A stretch of DNA of 64,000 nt from Hafnia paralvei ATCC 29927 (GTDB lineage: Bacteria; Pseudomonadota; Gammaproteobacteria; Enterobacterales; Enterobacteriaceae), in NCBI RefSeq assembly GCF_001655005.1, contig NZ_LXET01000062.1:1-64000 (forward strand). Reading direction: 5' to 3'. The position numbers and the translations under genes are program-made. Under the pieces are notes generated by a model. The model made no database searches, was not told the origin of the DNA, and was given only the letters and a program-made list of their open reading frames with translations. This document shows positions 8,661 to 17,766 of the stretch, piece by piece; the first letter of the stretch is position 1; every line of letters begins with the position of its first letter.

Positions 8661-10169
8661 CTAATCAGGCTTACGGCTTTTCATAGCGTCAGTGTGGTTA
8701 TCTTCCAGAATTGCCAGCTCGTCCCAGATGGCATCGATCCGCGTGCGGACTTTTTCATCCATAACAATGGGGCGTCCCCATTCGCGTTGTGTTTCACCCG
8801 GCCATTTGTTCGTAGCATCCAGTCCCATTTTGGAACCCAATCCAGACACTGGCGAAGCAAAATCAAGGTAATCTATCGGCGTATTTTCAATCATTACCGT
8901 ATCACGAGCAGGATCCATTCGAGTAGTGATCGCCCAAATAACATCGTTCCAATCTCGCGCATTGATATCGTCATCACAAACAATAACAAATTTGGTGTAC
9001 ATAAACTGGCGTAAGAATGACCACACTCCCATCATCACGCGTTTCGCATGACCTGGATATTGTTTTTTCATGGTCACAACCGCCATGCGGTATGAGCACC
9101 CTTCCGGCGGCAAATAGAAATCAACAATCTCAGGAAATTGCTTTTGTAGAATAGGCACAAACACTTCATTCAGCGCCAGTCCCATCACCGCAGGTTCATC
9201 CGGCGGACGCCCAGTATAAGTAGAATGATAAATCGGGTTGCGACGCTGCGTGATATGGGTGACGGTAAAAACAGGGAAGTTATCAATTTCATTATAGTAG
9301 CCGGTATGATCGCCATACGGCCCTTCCGGTGCCATTTCACCCGGTTCAATATAACCTTCCAACACAATTTCTGCGCTGGCAGGTACTTCTAAATCATTAG
9401 AAATACACTTTACTACTTCCGTTTTATTACCGCGCAGCAAGCCAGCGAACGCATACTCTGAAAGAGTATCTGGCACGGGCGTTACTGCGCCTAAAATCGT
9501 GGCTGGATCGGCACCCAATGCTACCGAAACAGGGAAACGCTCACCAGGATGTGCTTGGCACCACTCTTGAAAATCAAGCGCCCCGCCGCGATGCGACAGC
9601 CAACGCATGATCACTTTATTCTTACCTAACACCTGCTGGCGATAGATACCTAAATTTTGGCGCTCTTTATGCGGGCCACGCGTAATTGTCAGCCCCCAAG
9701 ATATCAACGGAGCCGCATCTTCAGGCCAGCAGTGCATCACCGGTATACGCCCAAGGTCGACATCATCGCCCTGCCACACTAACTCTTGGCAAGGCGCTGA
9801 ATTCAGCCGCTTAGTCGGCATATTCAACACCTGCTTAAACTGCGGTAGCTTATCGAACAGATCGCGGAAGCCTTTTGGCGGCTCCGGCTCTTTCAAAAAC
9901 GCCAGCAGCTTACCGACTTCACGCAGCGCACTTACATCCTCCTGCCCCATGCCCAAGGCAACACGTTTTGCCGTACCAAACAAGTTACATAAAACGGGGA
10001 TGTCGTAACCTTTCGGGTTTTCGAACAGCAAAGCGGGTCCACCGGCACGCAGGGTGCGGTCCGCAATTTCTGTCATTTCCAGATAAGGATCGATTGGCTG
10101 GCTGATGCGTTTTAGCTCACCTCTCTGTTCCAGCAAAGAGAGGAATTCGCGCAAGTCACGGTATTTCAT
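8661..10169 (-). CDS. ubiD: 3-octaprenyl-4-hydroxybenzoate carboxy-lyase UbiD
   Basis: Prenylated-FMN-dependent decarboxylase of ubiquinone biosynthesis, 502 residues (E. coli 497). It removes the carboxyl group of 3-octaprenyl-4-hydroxybenzoate and needs the UbiX flavin prenyltransferase, which is not in this window. The start MKYRDLREFLSLLEQ and the E-x-x-x-R-rich active-site segments (for example GYIEPGEMAPEGPYGDHTGYY, abbreviated here by its ends GYIEP...GDHTG) match the family. It is followed by fre. Confidence 0.95.
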   Translation of the reverse strand: MKYRDLREFLSLLEQRGELKRISQPIDPYLEMTEIADRTLRAGGPALLFENPKGYDIPVLCNLFGTAKRVALGMGQEDVSALREVGKLLAFLKEPEPPKGFRDLFDKLPQFKQVLNMPTKRLNSAPCQELVWQGDDVDLGRIPVMHCWPEDAAPLISWGLTITRGPHKERQNLGIYRQQVLGKNKVIMRWLSHRGGALDFQEWCQAHPGERFPVSVALGADPATILGAVTPVPDTLSEYAFAGLLRGNKTEVVKCISNDLEVPASAEIVLEGYIEPGEMAPEGPYGDHTGYYNEIDNFPVFTVTHITQRRNPIYHSTYTGRPPDEPAVMGLALNEVFVPILQKQFPEIVDFYLPPEGCSYRMAVVTMKKQYPGHAKRVMMGVWSFLRQFMYTKFVIVCDDDINARDWNDVIWAITTRMDPARDTVMIENTPIDYLDFASPVSGLGSKMGLDATNKWPGETQREWGRPIVMDEKVRTRIDAIWDELAILEDNHTDAMKSRKPD

Positions 10170-10321
10170 AGCTTTCTTATTGGGCTGGTGAAGAACCCAT
10201 TATAAGCGTTCTTCACTTTAGTTGCTGCACTTTTGTTACAAACAGATAACTAATTGCTTTAGTAAGCATTATCGTTAACCCGAGGTCGGCAACACAGCTT
10301 GCTCATACGAGTCAGGGGCAG

Positions 10322-11047
10322 TTAACGACAGCGGAAAGGCACCATCTCGGCTAAAGCCTGAGTATCGAAATACTCCTGAGTTTCCTGATTGTGGCGGAAC
10401 ACTTTAAACCCCTGTGCTTTCACGCTGTAGTATTCCAATTCATCCCCAGCCACATGCAGCAAGCTACCTTCACGCAACGCGATCACATATTCGCTTGGAT
10501 TTATCGCACAGAATTCAGCGATACGCTCATCACGAGTTTCTCCCATATGCCCACTCAGGTGTGCATCGATGTAATGGGGATTAATTTGCACAGGGAACAA
10601 CCCCAGAGCCGGAAGCACAACGCTGTTGCGTACTGGCATATCATTTGTGGTGCGGATGCTTGGCGTAGCCACATTACAACCCGCACTCCAACCGATATAC
10701 GGGATCTCACGCTCACGAACAGCCCGTTGGATTGGTACAACCAGCCCTTTTTCGTGCAGCATTTGGTTTAACAACCAAGTATTGCCACCGCTAACCAGAA
10801 TACACTCAGCTTCTTCAATCGTTTTAACCGGATCGCTTGAATGGTGCAGGCTCGTTACCTTAATGCCTAACGAATTCTCTAGCTCCGCGGCGCGCGCATC
10901 GTAGTCACCACGGATCACCGCATAAGGCACCAGCACAGCCGAACGAATCTTCTTGCTTAGCAGCATGGACTGAATCGGTCCCTTAGCGTAGCCCAGCAAC
11001 TCAGACTCACCAGAAACCTTGCCGTTACTCAGTAAAAACAACTCCAT
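10322..11047 (-). CDS. pepE: Peptidase E (alpha-aspartyl dipeptidase) PepE
   Basis: Serine peptidase of family S51 that hydrolyses Asp-Xaa dipeptides. The 241-residue product shows the nucleophile motif IGWSAGCN (near residue 124), the nearby TTNDMP acid and the INPHYIDA histidine. I choose the ATG at 11047 because AGGAG lies 8 bases upstream and the protein then begins MELFLLSNG as in other PepE proteins; a start six codons upstream has no comparable ribosome site. In E. coli pepE is elsewhere on the chromosome; here it sits between ubiD and rfaH, divergent from rfaH. Confidence 0.92.
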   Translation of the reverse strand: MELFLLSNGKVSGESELLGYAKGPIQSMLLSKKIRSAVLVPYAVIRGDYDARAAELENSLGIKVTSLHHSSDPVKTIEEAECILVSGGNTWLLNQMLHEKGLVVPIQRAVREREIPYIGWSAGCNVATPSIRTTNDMPVRNSVVLPALGLFPVQINPHYIDAHLSGHMGETRDERIAEFCAINPSEYVIALREGSLLHVAGDELEYYSVKAQGFKVFRHNQETQEYFDTQALAEMVPFRCR

Positions 11048-11300
11048 GAAAATATCTCCTGACATTGAGGACGATCTTATTGCGCTTTGCCGCGCCGAAA
11101 ACCAACTCTATTACAGCTAGTCTATGGGGCGACATTTATAACTAATAATTATGGGTCTAGCTGTGATCTTCTGCCTGAAGTGGCAAAAAATGTTAAATCA
11201 TCGCGCACCTAACGGGAAAAACGCACGCTCCCACCTCGAAACTGTCTATCGAATCGACCTTTTGTTATGCTTTGAGTAAGTCATTTAATCGTGGGTTGTT

Positions 11301-11789
11301 ATGGAATCGTGGTATCTGCTGTATTGCAAAAGAGGTCAACTGGAGCGTGCGAAAGAACATTTATCACGCCAAGAGATCCCTTGCTTCACCCCAATGATTA
11401 CGTTGGAGAAAATCGTCCGCGGTAAACGTACGCAGGTTAAGGAACCGATGTTCCCTAACTATATGTTTATCGAGCTTGATCCTGAAAGAGTCCATACCAC
11501 TACCGTGCAATCAACACGCGGAGTGAGCCACTTTGTACGATTTGGCGCACTTCCAGTCACTATACCGTTTAAAGTTATCAAGCAATTGATGATGGCGCCC
11601 CCAACGGAGTGTGTCGATCCTGATACGCCGGCCCCAGGTGATACCGTCGTGATTACCAGCGGCGCCTTTGAAGGATTCGAGGCTATCTATACCGAAGCTG
11701 ACGGAGAAAAACGTGCCATTCTGCTGCTGAACTTATTGAATAAACCCGTACAGCAAAGTGTAGAAAACACCGATTTTGAAAAGCTATAG
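11301..11789 (+). CDS. rfaH: Transcription antiterminator RfaH
   Basis: NusG-paralogous elongation factor that binds RNA polymerase at ops sites and keeps long operons (LPS core, O antigen, capsule, hemolysin, F pilus) transcribed and translated. It is 162 residues, the same as E. coli. The N-terminal NGN domain begins WYLLYCKRGQLERAKEHL and contains FPNYMF. The C-terminal domain that refolds from helices to a KOW barrel starts near residue 110. It is monocistronic, divergent from pepE and convergent with hemB. Confidence 0.96.
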   Translation: MESWYLLYCKRGQLERAKEHLSRQEIPCFTPMITLEKIVRGKRTQVKEPMFPNYMFIELDPERVHTTTVQSTRGVSHFVRFGALPVTIPFKVIKQLMMAPPTECVDPDTPAPGDTVVITSGAFEGFEAIYTEADGEKRAILLLNLLNKPVQQSVENTDFEKL

Positions 11790-11810
11790 AGCTTGAAGCT
11801 ATAAATAAAA

Positions 11811-11840
11811 AACCGCCGATGGAGCCCCATGGCGGTTTTG
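11811..11840. terminator. Bidirectional terminator between rfaH and hemB
   Basis: AACCGCC (11811-11817) pairs with GGCGGTT (11831-11837). Inside it ATGG (11819-11822) pairs with CCAT (11827-11830), giving a long hairpin with an A-run before and a T-run after. It can end transcripts from rfaH and from the convergent hemB. Confidence 0.85.
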
Positions 11841-11868
11841 TCTATCTCTATGCTTCTACTGCGTAGAA

Positions 11869-12891
11869 TTAACGATTCATTTCTGCATCATGCAGCCACT
11901 GAGCTACGCGCTTAGCGAAATAGGTCAGTACTCCGTCTGCTCCTGCGCGTTTGAAGCAAATCAGTGACTCCATAATCGCAGGTTTTTCTTGTAACCAGCC
12001 GTTCTGAATCGCGGCCATATGCATCGCGTATTCACCAGAAACCTGATAAGCGAAGGTTGGCACGCCAAAGGTATCTTTCACACGACGCACCATATCCAGA
12101 TATGGCATACCAGGCTTCACCATCACCATATCAGCGCCTTCCTGTAGATCCTGAGCGACTTCTTGCAAAGCTTCATCGCTGTTTGCGGGATCCATCTGAT
12201 AGGTTTTCTTATTGCCGCCTTTCAGGTTACCAGAAGAGCCCAACGCGTCACGGAATGGACCATAGTAGCAGGACGCATACTTGGCTGAGTACGCCATGAT
12301 TTGAGTATTTACCATCTGCTGTGCTTCAAGCTGATCGCGAATCGCACCGATACGGCCATCCATCATATCGCTTGGCGCAACAATTTCAGCACCGGCTTCT
12401 GCATGTGACAACGCCTGACGAACCAGAATTTCTTTGGTGATGTCGTTAATCACATAGCCATCTGCATCAATAATACCGTCCTGACCATGGGTGGTGTAGG
12501 GATCCAACGCCACGTCAGTCAGCAAACCTAGATCTGGTACGGCATCTTTCAACGCACGAACAGCCCGCTGTACCAAACCATCTGGATTGTATGCCTCTTC
12601 TGCATGCAGAGATTTTTTATCCGCGCCAATGACGGGGAACAACGACAATACCGGCACGCCCAATTTAGCGATGGCTTCAGCTTCTTTGACCAACAAATCG
12701 ATGGTCATACGATGCACGCCGGGCATTGAGGAAACTTCTTCCTGATGATTTTTGCCTTCCATAACAAACACGGGGTAAATCAGATCGTCTACTGTCAGGA
12801 CGTTTTCAGCAACTAAACGACGACTGAAATCATGGCGACGAACACGGCGTAGACGACGGCCTGGGAAGGCACCTGGAAATGCATAGCTCAC
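11869..12891 (-). CDS. hemB: Porphobilinogen synthase (ALA dehydratase), zinc-independent type
   Basis: Condenses two 5-aminolevulinate molecules to porphobilinogen in heme synthesis. The 340-residue protein carries the Schiff-base lysines in AKYASCYYGPF and VMVKPGMPYLD. At the metal site, where E. coli HemB has a cysteine-rich DTCFCEYTSHGHCG, this protein reads TDVALDPYTTHGQDG (near residue 123). The catalytic-zinc cysteines are replaced by Asp/Ala, the pattern of the Mg-dependent Pseudomonas and Yersinia type. It is co-directional with tatD, 14 bp downstream of it. Function is secure; the metal class is inferred from the motif. Confidence 0.95.
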   Translation of the reverse strand: MSYAFPGAFPGRRLRRVRRHDFSRRLVAENVLTVDDLIYPVFVMEGKNHQEEVSSMPGVHRMTIDLLVKEAEAIAKLGVPVLSLFPVIGADKKSLHAEEAYNPDGLVQRAVRALKDAVPDLGLLTDVALDPYTTHGQDGIIDADGYVINDITKEILVRQALSHAEAGAEIVAPSDMMDGRIGAIRDQLEAQQMVNTQIMAYSAKYASCYYGPFRDALGSSGNLKGGNKKTYQMDPANSDEALQEVAQDLQEGADMVMVKPGMPYLDMVRRVKDTFGVPTFAYQVSGEYAMHMAAIQNGWLQEKPAIMESLICFKRAGADGVLTYFAKRVAQWLHDAEMNR

Positions 12892-12905
12892 GTTATTCTC
12901 CTTAC

Positions 12906-13688
12906 TTATGCCAGCCGGAAAAGTTGACGGGCATTATTTTCAGTAACCTGCTTCAACCACTCCACATCCTGCTGACGCCAGCCAGCCACTTGTGAAACGA
13001 TGTGTGGTAAGTAACAGGGTTCATTACGTCGCGATTTAGGTTTGGTTTCTAAATCACGCGGCAGTAAATAAGGTGCGTCAGTTTCTAGCAACAGACGCTC
13101 AGTTGGGATCTCTGGAAGCATTGCGCGCAGCTCAAGGCCACGTCGCTCATCGCAAACCCATCCGGTAATGCCAATGTAAAGTCCGAGATCTAAACATTCA
13201 TGTAGTTCTTCACGGCTGCCCGTAAAGCAATGTACAACGGCACCCGGCACTTTTGCGAGCCACGGACGCAAAAGCGCGATAAATCGGTCATGCGCAGAAC
13301 GGCAATGCAAAAACAGCGGCTTATTCAAATCTGCAGCTAATGCAAGCTGCGCGCTAAAAGCTCGCTCCTGCTCCGCTGGAGTAGAAAAGTTGCGGTCGAA
13401 ATCAAGCCCACACTCCCCCACAGCAACCACTTCTGGCATAGCTGCCAAGGCCGATATCTGTGTCGCCGTCTGGCTATTCCATGAACTAGCGTTATGCGGA
13501 TGCACGCCGGTTGTCGCCCAGCAATAGCCCGAATATTCGCGCGCCAACGCTATAGACCGTTGGCTCTCTTGCACGTCAGTACCCGTGACCATCAAAGCAT
13601 TCACGCTAGCCTTACGCGCACGTTCAATCACTTGGTCGACATCTTTGGCAAACTGACCACTTGTTAGATTAACGCCAATATCCAGCAT
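12906..13688 (-). CDS. tatD: TatD-family 3'-5' DNA/RNA exonuclease
   Basis: Mg-dependent nuclease of the amidohydrolase-like TIM-barrel family, linked to repair of oxidised DNA and to DNA degradation; despite the name it is not part of the translocase. It has 260 residues as in E. coli. Metal ligands are visible in AVGECGLDFDRNF, FLHCRSAHD, VVHCFTGS and LLETDAPYLLPRD. It follows tatC after a hairpin, so it is probably read partly by read-through from the tat operon. It precedes hemB. Confidence 0.93.
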   Translation of the reverse strand: MLDIGVNLTSGQFAKDVDQVIERARKASVNALMVTGTDVQESQRSIALAREYSGYCWATTGVHPHNASSWNSQTATQISALAAMPEVVAVGECGLDFDRNFSTPAEQERAFSAQLALAADLNKPLFLHCRSAHDRFIALLRPWLAKVPGAVVHCFTGSREELHECLDLGLYIGITGWVCDERRGLELRAMLPEIPTERLLLETDAPYLLPRDLETKPKSRRNEPCYLPHIVSQVAGWRQQDVEWLKQVTENNARQLFRLA

Positions 13689-13712
13689 GGAATAACTCCA
13701 AAATCAAAGTAA

Positions 13713-13737
13713 AGAGGCCGCCCTTTCGGCGGCCTCT
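13713..13737 (-). terminator. Hairpin between tatC and tatD
   Basis: AGAGGCCGCC (13713-13722) is a perfect complement of GGCGGCCTCT (13728-13737) with a 5-base loop. On the minus strand it is followed by TTTACTTTGATTTT, a broken T tract. It probably attenuates tatABC transcription before tatD. Confidence 0.75.
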
Positions 13738-13750
13738 GGCACTCAGTGTG

Positions 13751-14539
13751 TCAGCCTTGTTTTGGCTGTTCGTCAGTATCTTCTTCGCTTCCTTCATCCT
13801 CATCATCATCACGAGGACGGCGTTTTCCCACATAGAAACGAGCAAAGAACACGCCAATTTCAAACAGGATGCACATTGGAATTGCCAACAACGTTTGTGA
13901 AAACACGTCTGGCGGTGTGAGCAGCATGCCCACAACAAAGGCTCCGACGATGACGTACGGACGTTTCTTTTTCAACTCTTCTGGGGTAGTGACACCACTC
14001 CAGCACAGCAGAATAATCGCAACCGGAACTTCAAACGACACGCCAAACGCCATAAACAACGCCATGACAAAGTCGAGATAGTTGTTAATATCCGTCGCAA
14101 TGGTAACGCCTGCCGGCGCCGTCTTGGCAAAAAAGCCAAACGCCAAGGGGAACACGATAAAGTACGCAAACGCCATGCCTAAATAGAACAGCAGAGAGCT
14201 TGAGAACAATAGCGGCATTAGCAAACGGCGTTCATGCTTATAAAGCGCAGGCGCAACGAAAGCCCAAATTTGGTACAAAATCATCGGCGCAGAGATGAAT
14301 ACTGATACCATCATTGTCAGCTTGATCGGCGTGAAGAACGGCGATGCGACATCGGTGGCAATCATGCTCGCGCCTTGAGGCAGTTGCTTAATGAGCGGCG
14401 ATGCAATCAGGTGGTAAATGTCGTTGGAAAAATAAACCAGCGCCAGAAATACCACCAGAATACAAATAATCGAATTTAAGAGTCGCTTACGTAGCTCGAT
14501 TAAATGGCTAATCAACGGCTGGGTATCATCAACGGCCAT
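13751..14539 (-). CDS. tatC: Twin-arginine translocase subunit TatC
   Basis: Polytopic receptor of the Tat system that recognises twin-arginine signal peptides and recruits TatB and TatA. The 262 residues form six membrane segments. Family landmarks include SHLIELRKRLL near the N-terminus, the periplasmic FFTPIKL loop, and the SFEVPVAIILL segment. The C-terminal tail is acidic (RDDDEDEGSEED). Only 3 bp separate it from tatB, so tatA-tatB-tatC are one transcript. Confidence 0.96.
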   Translation of the reverse strand: MAVDDTQPLISHLIELRKRLLNSIICILVVFLALVYFSNDIYHLIASPLIKQLPQGASMIATDVASPFFTPIKLTMMVSVFISAPMILYQIWAFVAPALYKHERRLLMPLLFSSSLLFYLGMAFAYFIVFPLAFGFFAKTAPAGVTIATDINNYLDFVMALFMAFGVSFEVPVAIILLCWSGVTTPEELKKKRPYVIVGAFVVGMLLTPPDVFSQTLLAIPMCILFEIGVFFARFYVGKRRPRDDDEDEGSEEDTDEQPKQG

Positions 14540-14542
14540 GCT

Positions 14543-15097
14543 TTAACGATCGCTTGTTGTAGAGTGAGAGGGAACAGGCTGCTCTGGTGCTTTCACTGTT
14601 TGTTGCTCAGTGCTTACCAAAACGTCCTCTGTGGCTACCGGCTCAACCGAAGCTGCATTTGTCGCATCCACTTTAACGGCTTCCGCACGCTTGCGTTCAT
14701 CTTCTCTTAAGTCCGCATCGACTTCATCATGGAACGCTTCAGGATCCGACACATCCGGTTTATGGATGGTTTCAGCCGCTTTTGCTACAGGCTCAGTCAC
14801 CTGAGTCTGATAGCTACGCTTCATCGACTCTGCGGCTTCTTTTAGCTCATCCATTGAGGCTTTTAGCTCAGGCGTAAGATTTTGAAGACCTGCGCTTTCC
14901 GCTTTCTTCAGACTATCCTGCAACTCCTGCAGCTTTAATTCCTGCGACAGTTCATTCTGAACAGAGGCCGCAAGAGATCTTAGCGCCCTAATCCATCCTG
15001 CCACTGTACGCACTGCAACAGGTAACCGCTCAGGCCCTAGAACAACCAGGCCTATCACCATTACCAGCAACAGCTCACTAAACCCGATGTCAAACAC
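14543..15097 (-). CDS. tatB: Sec-independent translocase protein TatB
   Basis: Single-span inner-membrane protein that forms the substrate receptor with TatC. The 184 residues (E. coli 171) begin MFDIGFSELLLVMVIGLVVL, the N-terminal membrane helix with the functional Glu at position 8. The GPERLP hinge comes next, then an amphipathic helix and a long, variable, charged C-terminal tail. The gene starts 3 bp after tatA stops. Confidence 0.95.
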   Translation of the reverse strand: MFDIGFSELLLVMVIGLVVLGPERLPVAVRTVAGWIRALRSLAASVQNELSQELKLQELQDSLKKAESAGLQNLTPELKASMDELKEAAESMKRSYQTQVTEPVAKAAETIHKPDVSDPEAFHDEVDADLREDERKRAEAVKVDATNAASVEPVATEDVLVSTEQQTVKAPEQPVPSHSTTSDR

Positions 15098-15100
15098 GGT

Positions 15101-15379
15101 TTACACCTGCTCTTTGTTCTGGCTCTTAGATTCTTCTTTCTTCACTTCTGGCTGCTGCTCAGAAAGAGACTTAAAGTCTGCATCCTGTGGTGCGGCACTG
15201 TTGTTTGCGTTAGTCGATGGAGGCGTTTTATCTTCGTCACCAATCGCCTTTTTAAAACCTTTGATAGATGCCCCGAGATCGGAGCCCAGAGTACGCAGCT
15301 TGTTAGTACCGAACAACAGCACCACGATCACTGCAATAATCAATAACTGCCAAATACTGATACCACCCATTTTAATCAC
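15101..15379 (-). CDS. tatA: Sec-independent translocase protein TatA
   Basis: Pore-forming Tat subunit that polymerises around folded substrates. It has 92 residues (E. coli 89). An N-terminal membrane helix (GGISIWQLLIIAVIVVLLFG, residues 4-23) is followed by the TNKLRTLGSDLGASIKGFK amphipathic helix and a polar tail. It is the first gene of the tatABC operon, 125 bp after the ubiB stop, enough room for its own promoter. Confidence 0.95.
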   Translation of the reverse strand: MIKMGGISIWQLLIIAVIVVLLFGTNKLRTLGSDLGASIKGFKKAIGDEDKTPPSTNANNSAAPQDADFKSLSEQQPEVKKEESKSQNKEQV

Positions 15380-15504
15380 CTCTATTGATAGGGGTTATTC
15401 GTGCGCCGCATTATACGGTAGTCACGCAGAAATATTGAACTACTAACCAATAACTATTAATTAAAACTATGCGCTGAGAACGATATAACACTCGTAAGAG
15501 GTAT

Positions 15505-17139
15505 CTACTGACGGGTGTAACGCCATCCAACAATCCAAGCAACACAGCCGCCAGCAATAATCCAAGCTGGCCAAACAGGTATCTTCGCAGCGACCAAGAT
15601 CGTACCACTCAGTAATAGTGTAGCGCCAATCCCAAACAAGTATCGTGAACGCCCATGGCGATTACGTTGCTTATCTAGCTGAGCGAATACCCGATCAACG
15701 CTCTGCTGCAATACTTTGTGCTGTTGCAAACTATCATAAAACAGCTCAGGGAGCTCAGGGAGCTTCTCAGCCCAAAACGGCGCTTTCTCTTTTAACGCAC
15801 GAATAATAGCGGGTATACCCACCTGATCGCGTAGCCATGTTTCTAGGAAGGGCTTCGCCGTGGTCCACAGGTCTAACTGTGGATAGAGCTGACGCCCTAA
15901 ACCTTCGACATACAGCAACGTTTTTTGCAGCAGAACCAGCTGCGGCTGCACTTCCATATTGAAGCGGCGCGCAGTGTTAAAAAGGTTCAGCAGAACATGT
16001 CCAAAAGAAATCTCAGCCAGCGGCTTTTCGAAAATCGGCTCACAAACGGTGCGAATTGCAAATTCAAAATCTTCGATATTGGTATCACGAGGAACCCAAC
16101 CAGAGTCAACATGCAGCTCAGCAACCTTGCGATAATCACGGTTGAAAAATGCGATAAAGTTTTCAGCCAGATAACGTTTATCGTCTTTATTCAAGCTCCC
16201 CACGATCCCACAATCAATACCGATATACTGTGGGTTCTCAGGGTGCTCAAAACTGACAAAAATATTGCCGGGATGCATATCTGCATGGAAGAAACTATCG
16301 CGGAACACCTGCGTAAAGAACACCTGCACGCCTCGTTCGGCCAACAGTTTCATATTGGTATTCTGCGCATGCAAAGCAGGTAAATCAGAAACTGGAATAC
16401 CGTAGATCCGCTCCATAACCAGCACGTTTTCACGGCAATAGTCGGAGTAAATTTCTGGCACATACAGCATTGGGCTGCCTTCGAAATTACGACGCAGCTG
16501 AATCGCATTTGCCGCTTCTCGTAATAAATTAAGCTCATCCAGCAGCGTCTTTTCATATTCACGCACCACTTCGCGCGGGCGTAAACGACGGCCATCAGGC
16601 ATGAGCTTAGGCACCCAGCCAGCAAGTCGATACATCAGGCGAACATCGGCTTTGATGATCGGTAGAATGTCAGGCCGAATGACCTTCAGAACGATCTCCT
16701 GACCATTCTCTTTCAGCTTAGCGGTATGTACCTGTGCAATCGACGCCGATGCTAACGCGTTTTGGTCGAAATCATCAAACCACTGCTCAAGCGGGCCACC
16801 CATTGAGTCTTCAATTTGCTTACGAGCTAAAGCACCATCGAATGGTGCAACGCGATCCTGTAGCAATGCAAGCTGATCGGCAATCATCGGAGGGAAAAGA
16901 TCGCGACGGGTGGACATCATCTGGCCAAACTTAATCCAGACAGGCCCTAGCTCTTGTAATGCTAAGCGCAAACGCTCGCCCAAAGGCTTGTCTTTATGCT
17001 TGTTACGCATCCAGAACAGCAGATGACGCCCCATTCGTAACGGAAGCGTGATGCGCATTTTCGGGATCAGTTCATCTAGTCCATAAGCAAGGAAAACCCG
17101 AACAATCAAATAAAATCGGCACAGTTCCGATGGCGTCAT
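15505..17139 (-). CDS. ubiB: Ubiquinone biosynthesis ATPase/kinase-like protein UbiB
   Basis: Atypical ADCK/UbiB-family protein needed for aerobic ubiquinone synthesis, thought to use ATP to mobilise lipid precursors. Of 544 residues, the invariant KxGQ motif appears in WIKFGQMMSTRRDLFP (near residue 90). The kinase-like core includes VLKVIRPD and HADMHPGNIF. Two C-terminal membrane spans anchor it (roughly 500-520 and 523-540). Its start overlaps the ubiJ stop by 4 bp (ATGA-type overlap). Confidence 0.95.
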   Translation of the reverse strand: MTPSELCRFYLIVRVFLAYGLDELIPKMRITLPLRMGRHLLFWMRNKHKDKPLGERLRLALQELGPVWIKFGQMMSTRRDLFPPMIADQLALLQDRVAPFDGALARKQIEDSMGGPLEQWFDDFDQNALASASIAQVHTAKLKENGQEIVLKVIRPDILPIIKADVRLMYRLAGWVPKLMPDGRRLRPREVVREYEKTLLDELNLLREAANAIQLRRNFEGSPMLYVPEIYSDYCRENVLVMERIYGIPVSDLPALHAQNTNMKLLAERGVQVFFTQVFRDSFFHADMHPGNIFVSFEHPENPQYIGIDCGIVGSLNKDDKRYLAENFIAFFNRDYRKVAELHVDSGWVPRDTNIEDFEFAIRTVCEPIFEKPLAEISFGHVLLNLFNTARRFNMEVQPQLVLLQKTLLYVEGLGRQLYPQLDLWTTAKPFLETWLRDQVGIPAIIRALKEKAPFWAEKLPELPELFYDSLQQHKVLQQSVDRVFAQLDKQRNRHGRSRYLFGIGATLLLSGTILVAAKIPVWPAWIIAGGCVAWIVGWRYTRQ

Positions 17140-17753
17140 ATTTTATCCTCAAGCAGAGAAAGTCGCGTTTCCAGACTTTCGAGCTGATGGCTGACGGCAT
17201 CAACTTCTTCAGAAAACCAAGCCGCTTCCAAAACCCCTGGAGCTAAACGCCACTCTTCAGTCACAGCTTGACCGATGTATTGTCGCTGACGCTGGCTGCC
17301 AGTCACCACAAAATGGGCACCTTTGCGTATAAACATACTCATGCCCTGAGCAACGACATCCCCCGTATAGGGAGCTAACAACTCTGCGGGATCCCATTCA
17401 GCTAAATCCATTAAACCGATAAATTGCTGCACAACCTGAATATCCCCCTCTACGACTAAATCGCCAGAGCGGATAAGCGCGGTAAGCTGTTGACGGTCAC
17501 GCAGTTCCGGTAACACGGATAGTCGCGTTTTAACGCAACACTCAGTGTCGCCTTCCCACGCGCCCAAAACATCCAGACGGTTATCGCTAAAAACCAGATA
17601 GAGTGGTGAGTTTATCTCATTGACGAAAACGCCCAGCACCTTGCCCGTCAGGCGCTGGCGCGCATTGTTGAGCGCACGGTCACGATACAACATTCGATTA
17701 AGTGCCGTTTCAATCGCACCGGTAAATAATGGGTTTAGCAATGGGGTCAGCAT
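17136..17753 (-). CDS. ubiJ: Ubiquinone biosynthesis accessory factor UbiJ
   Basis: SCP2-domain accessory protein of the soluble Ubi complex, which with UbiK binds ubiquinone intermediates in its hydrophobic cavity. It has 205 residues (E. coli 201). The lipid-binding SCP2 domain covers about residues 15-120, and a C-terminal coiled-coil (SHQLESLETRLSLLEDKI) ends the protein. It lies 13 bp after ubiE and overlaps ubiB by 4 bp, so ubiE-ubiJ-ubiB form one unit. Confidence 0.93.
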   Translation of the reverse strand: MLTPLLNPLFTGAIETALNRMLYRDRALNNARQRLTGKVLGVFVNEINSPLYLVFSDNRLDVLGAWEGDTECCVKTRLSVLPELRDRQQLTALIRSGDLVVEGDIQVVQQFIGLMDLAEWDPAELLAPYTGDVVAQGMSMFIRKGAHFVVTGSQRQRQYIGQAVTEEWRLAPGVLEAAWFSEEVDAVSHQLESLETRLSLLEDKI

Positions 17754-17766
17754 AACGATCCTTCAG

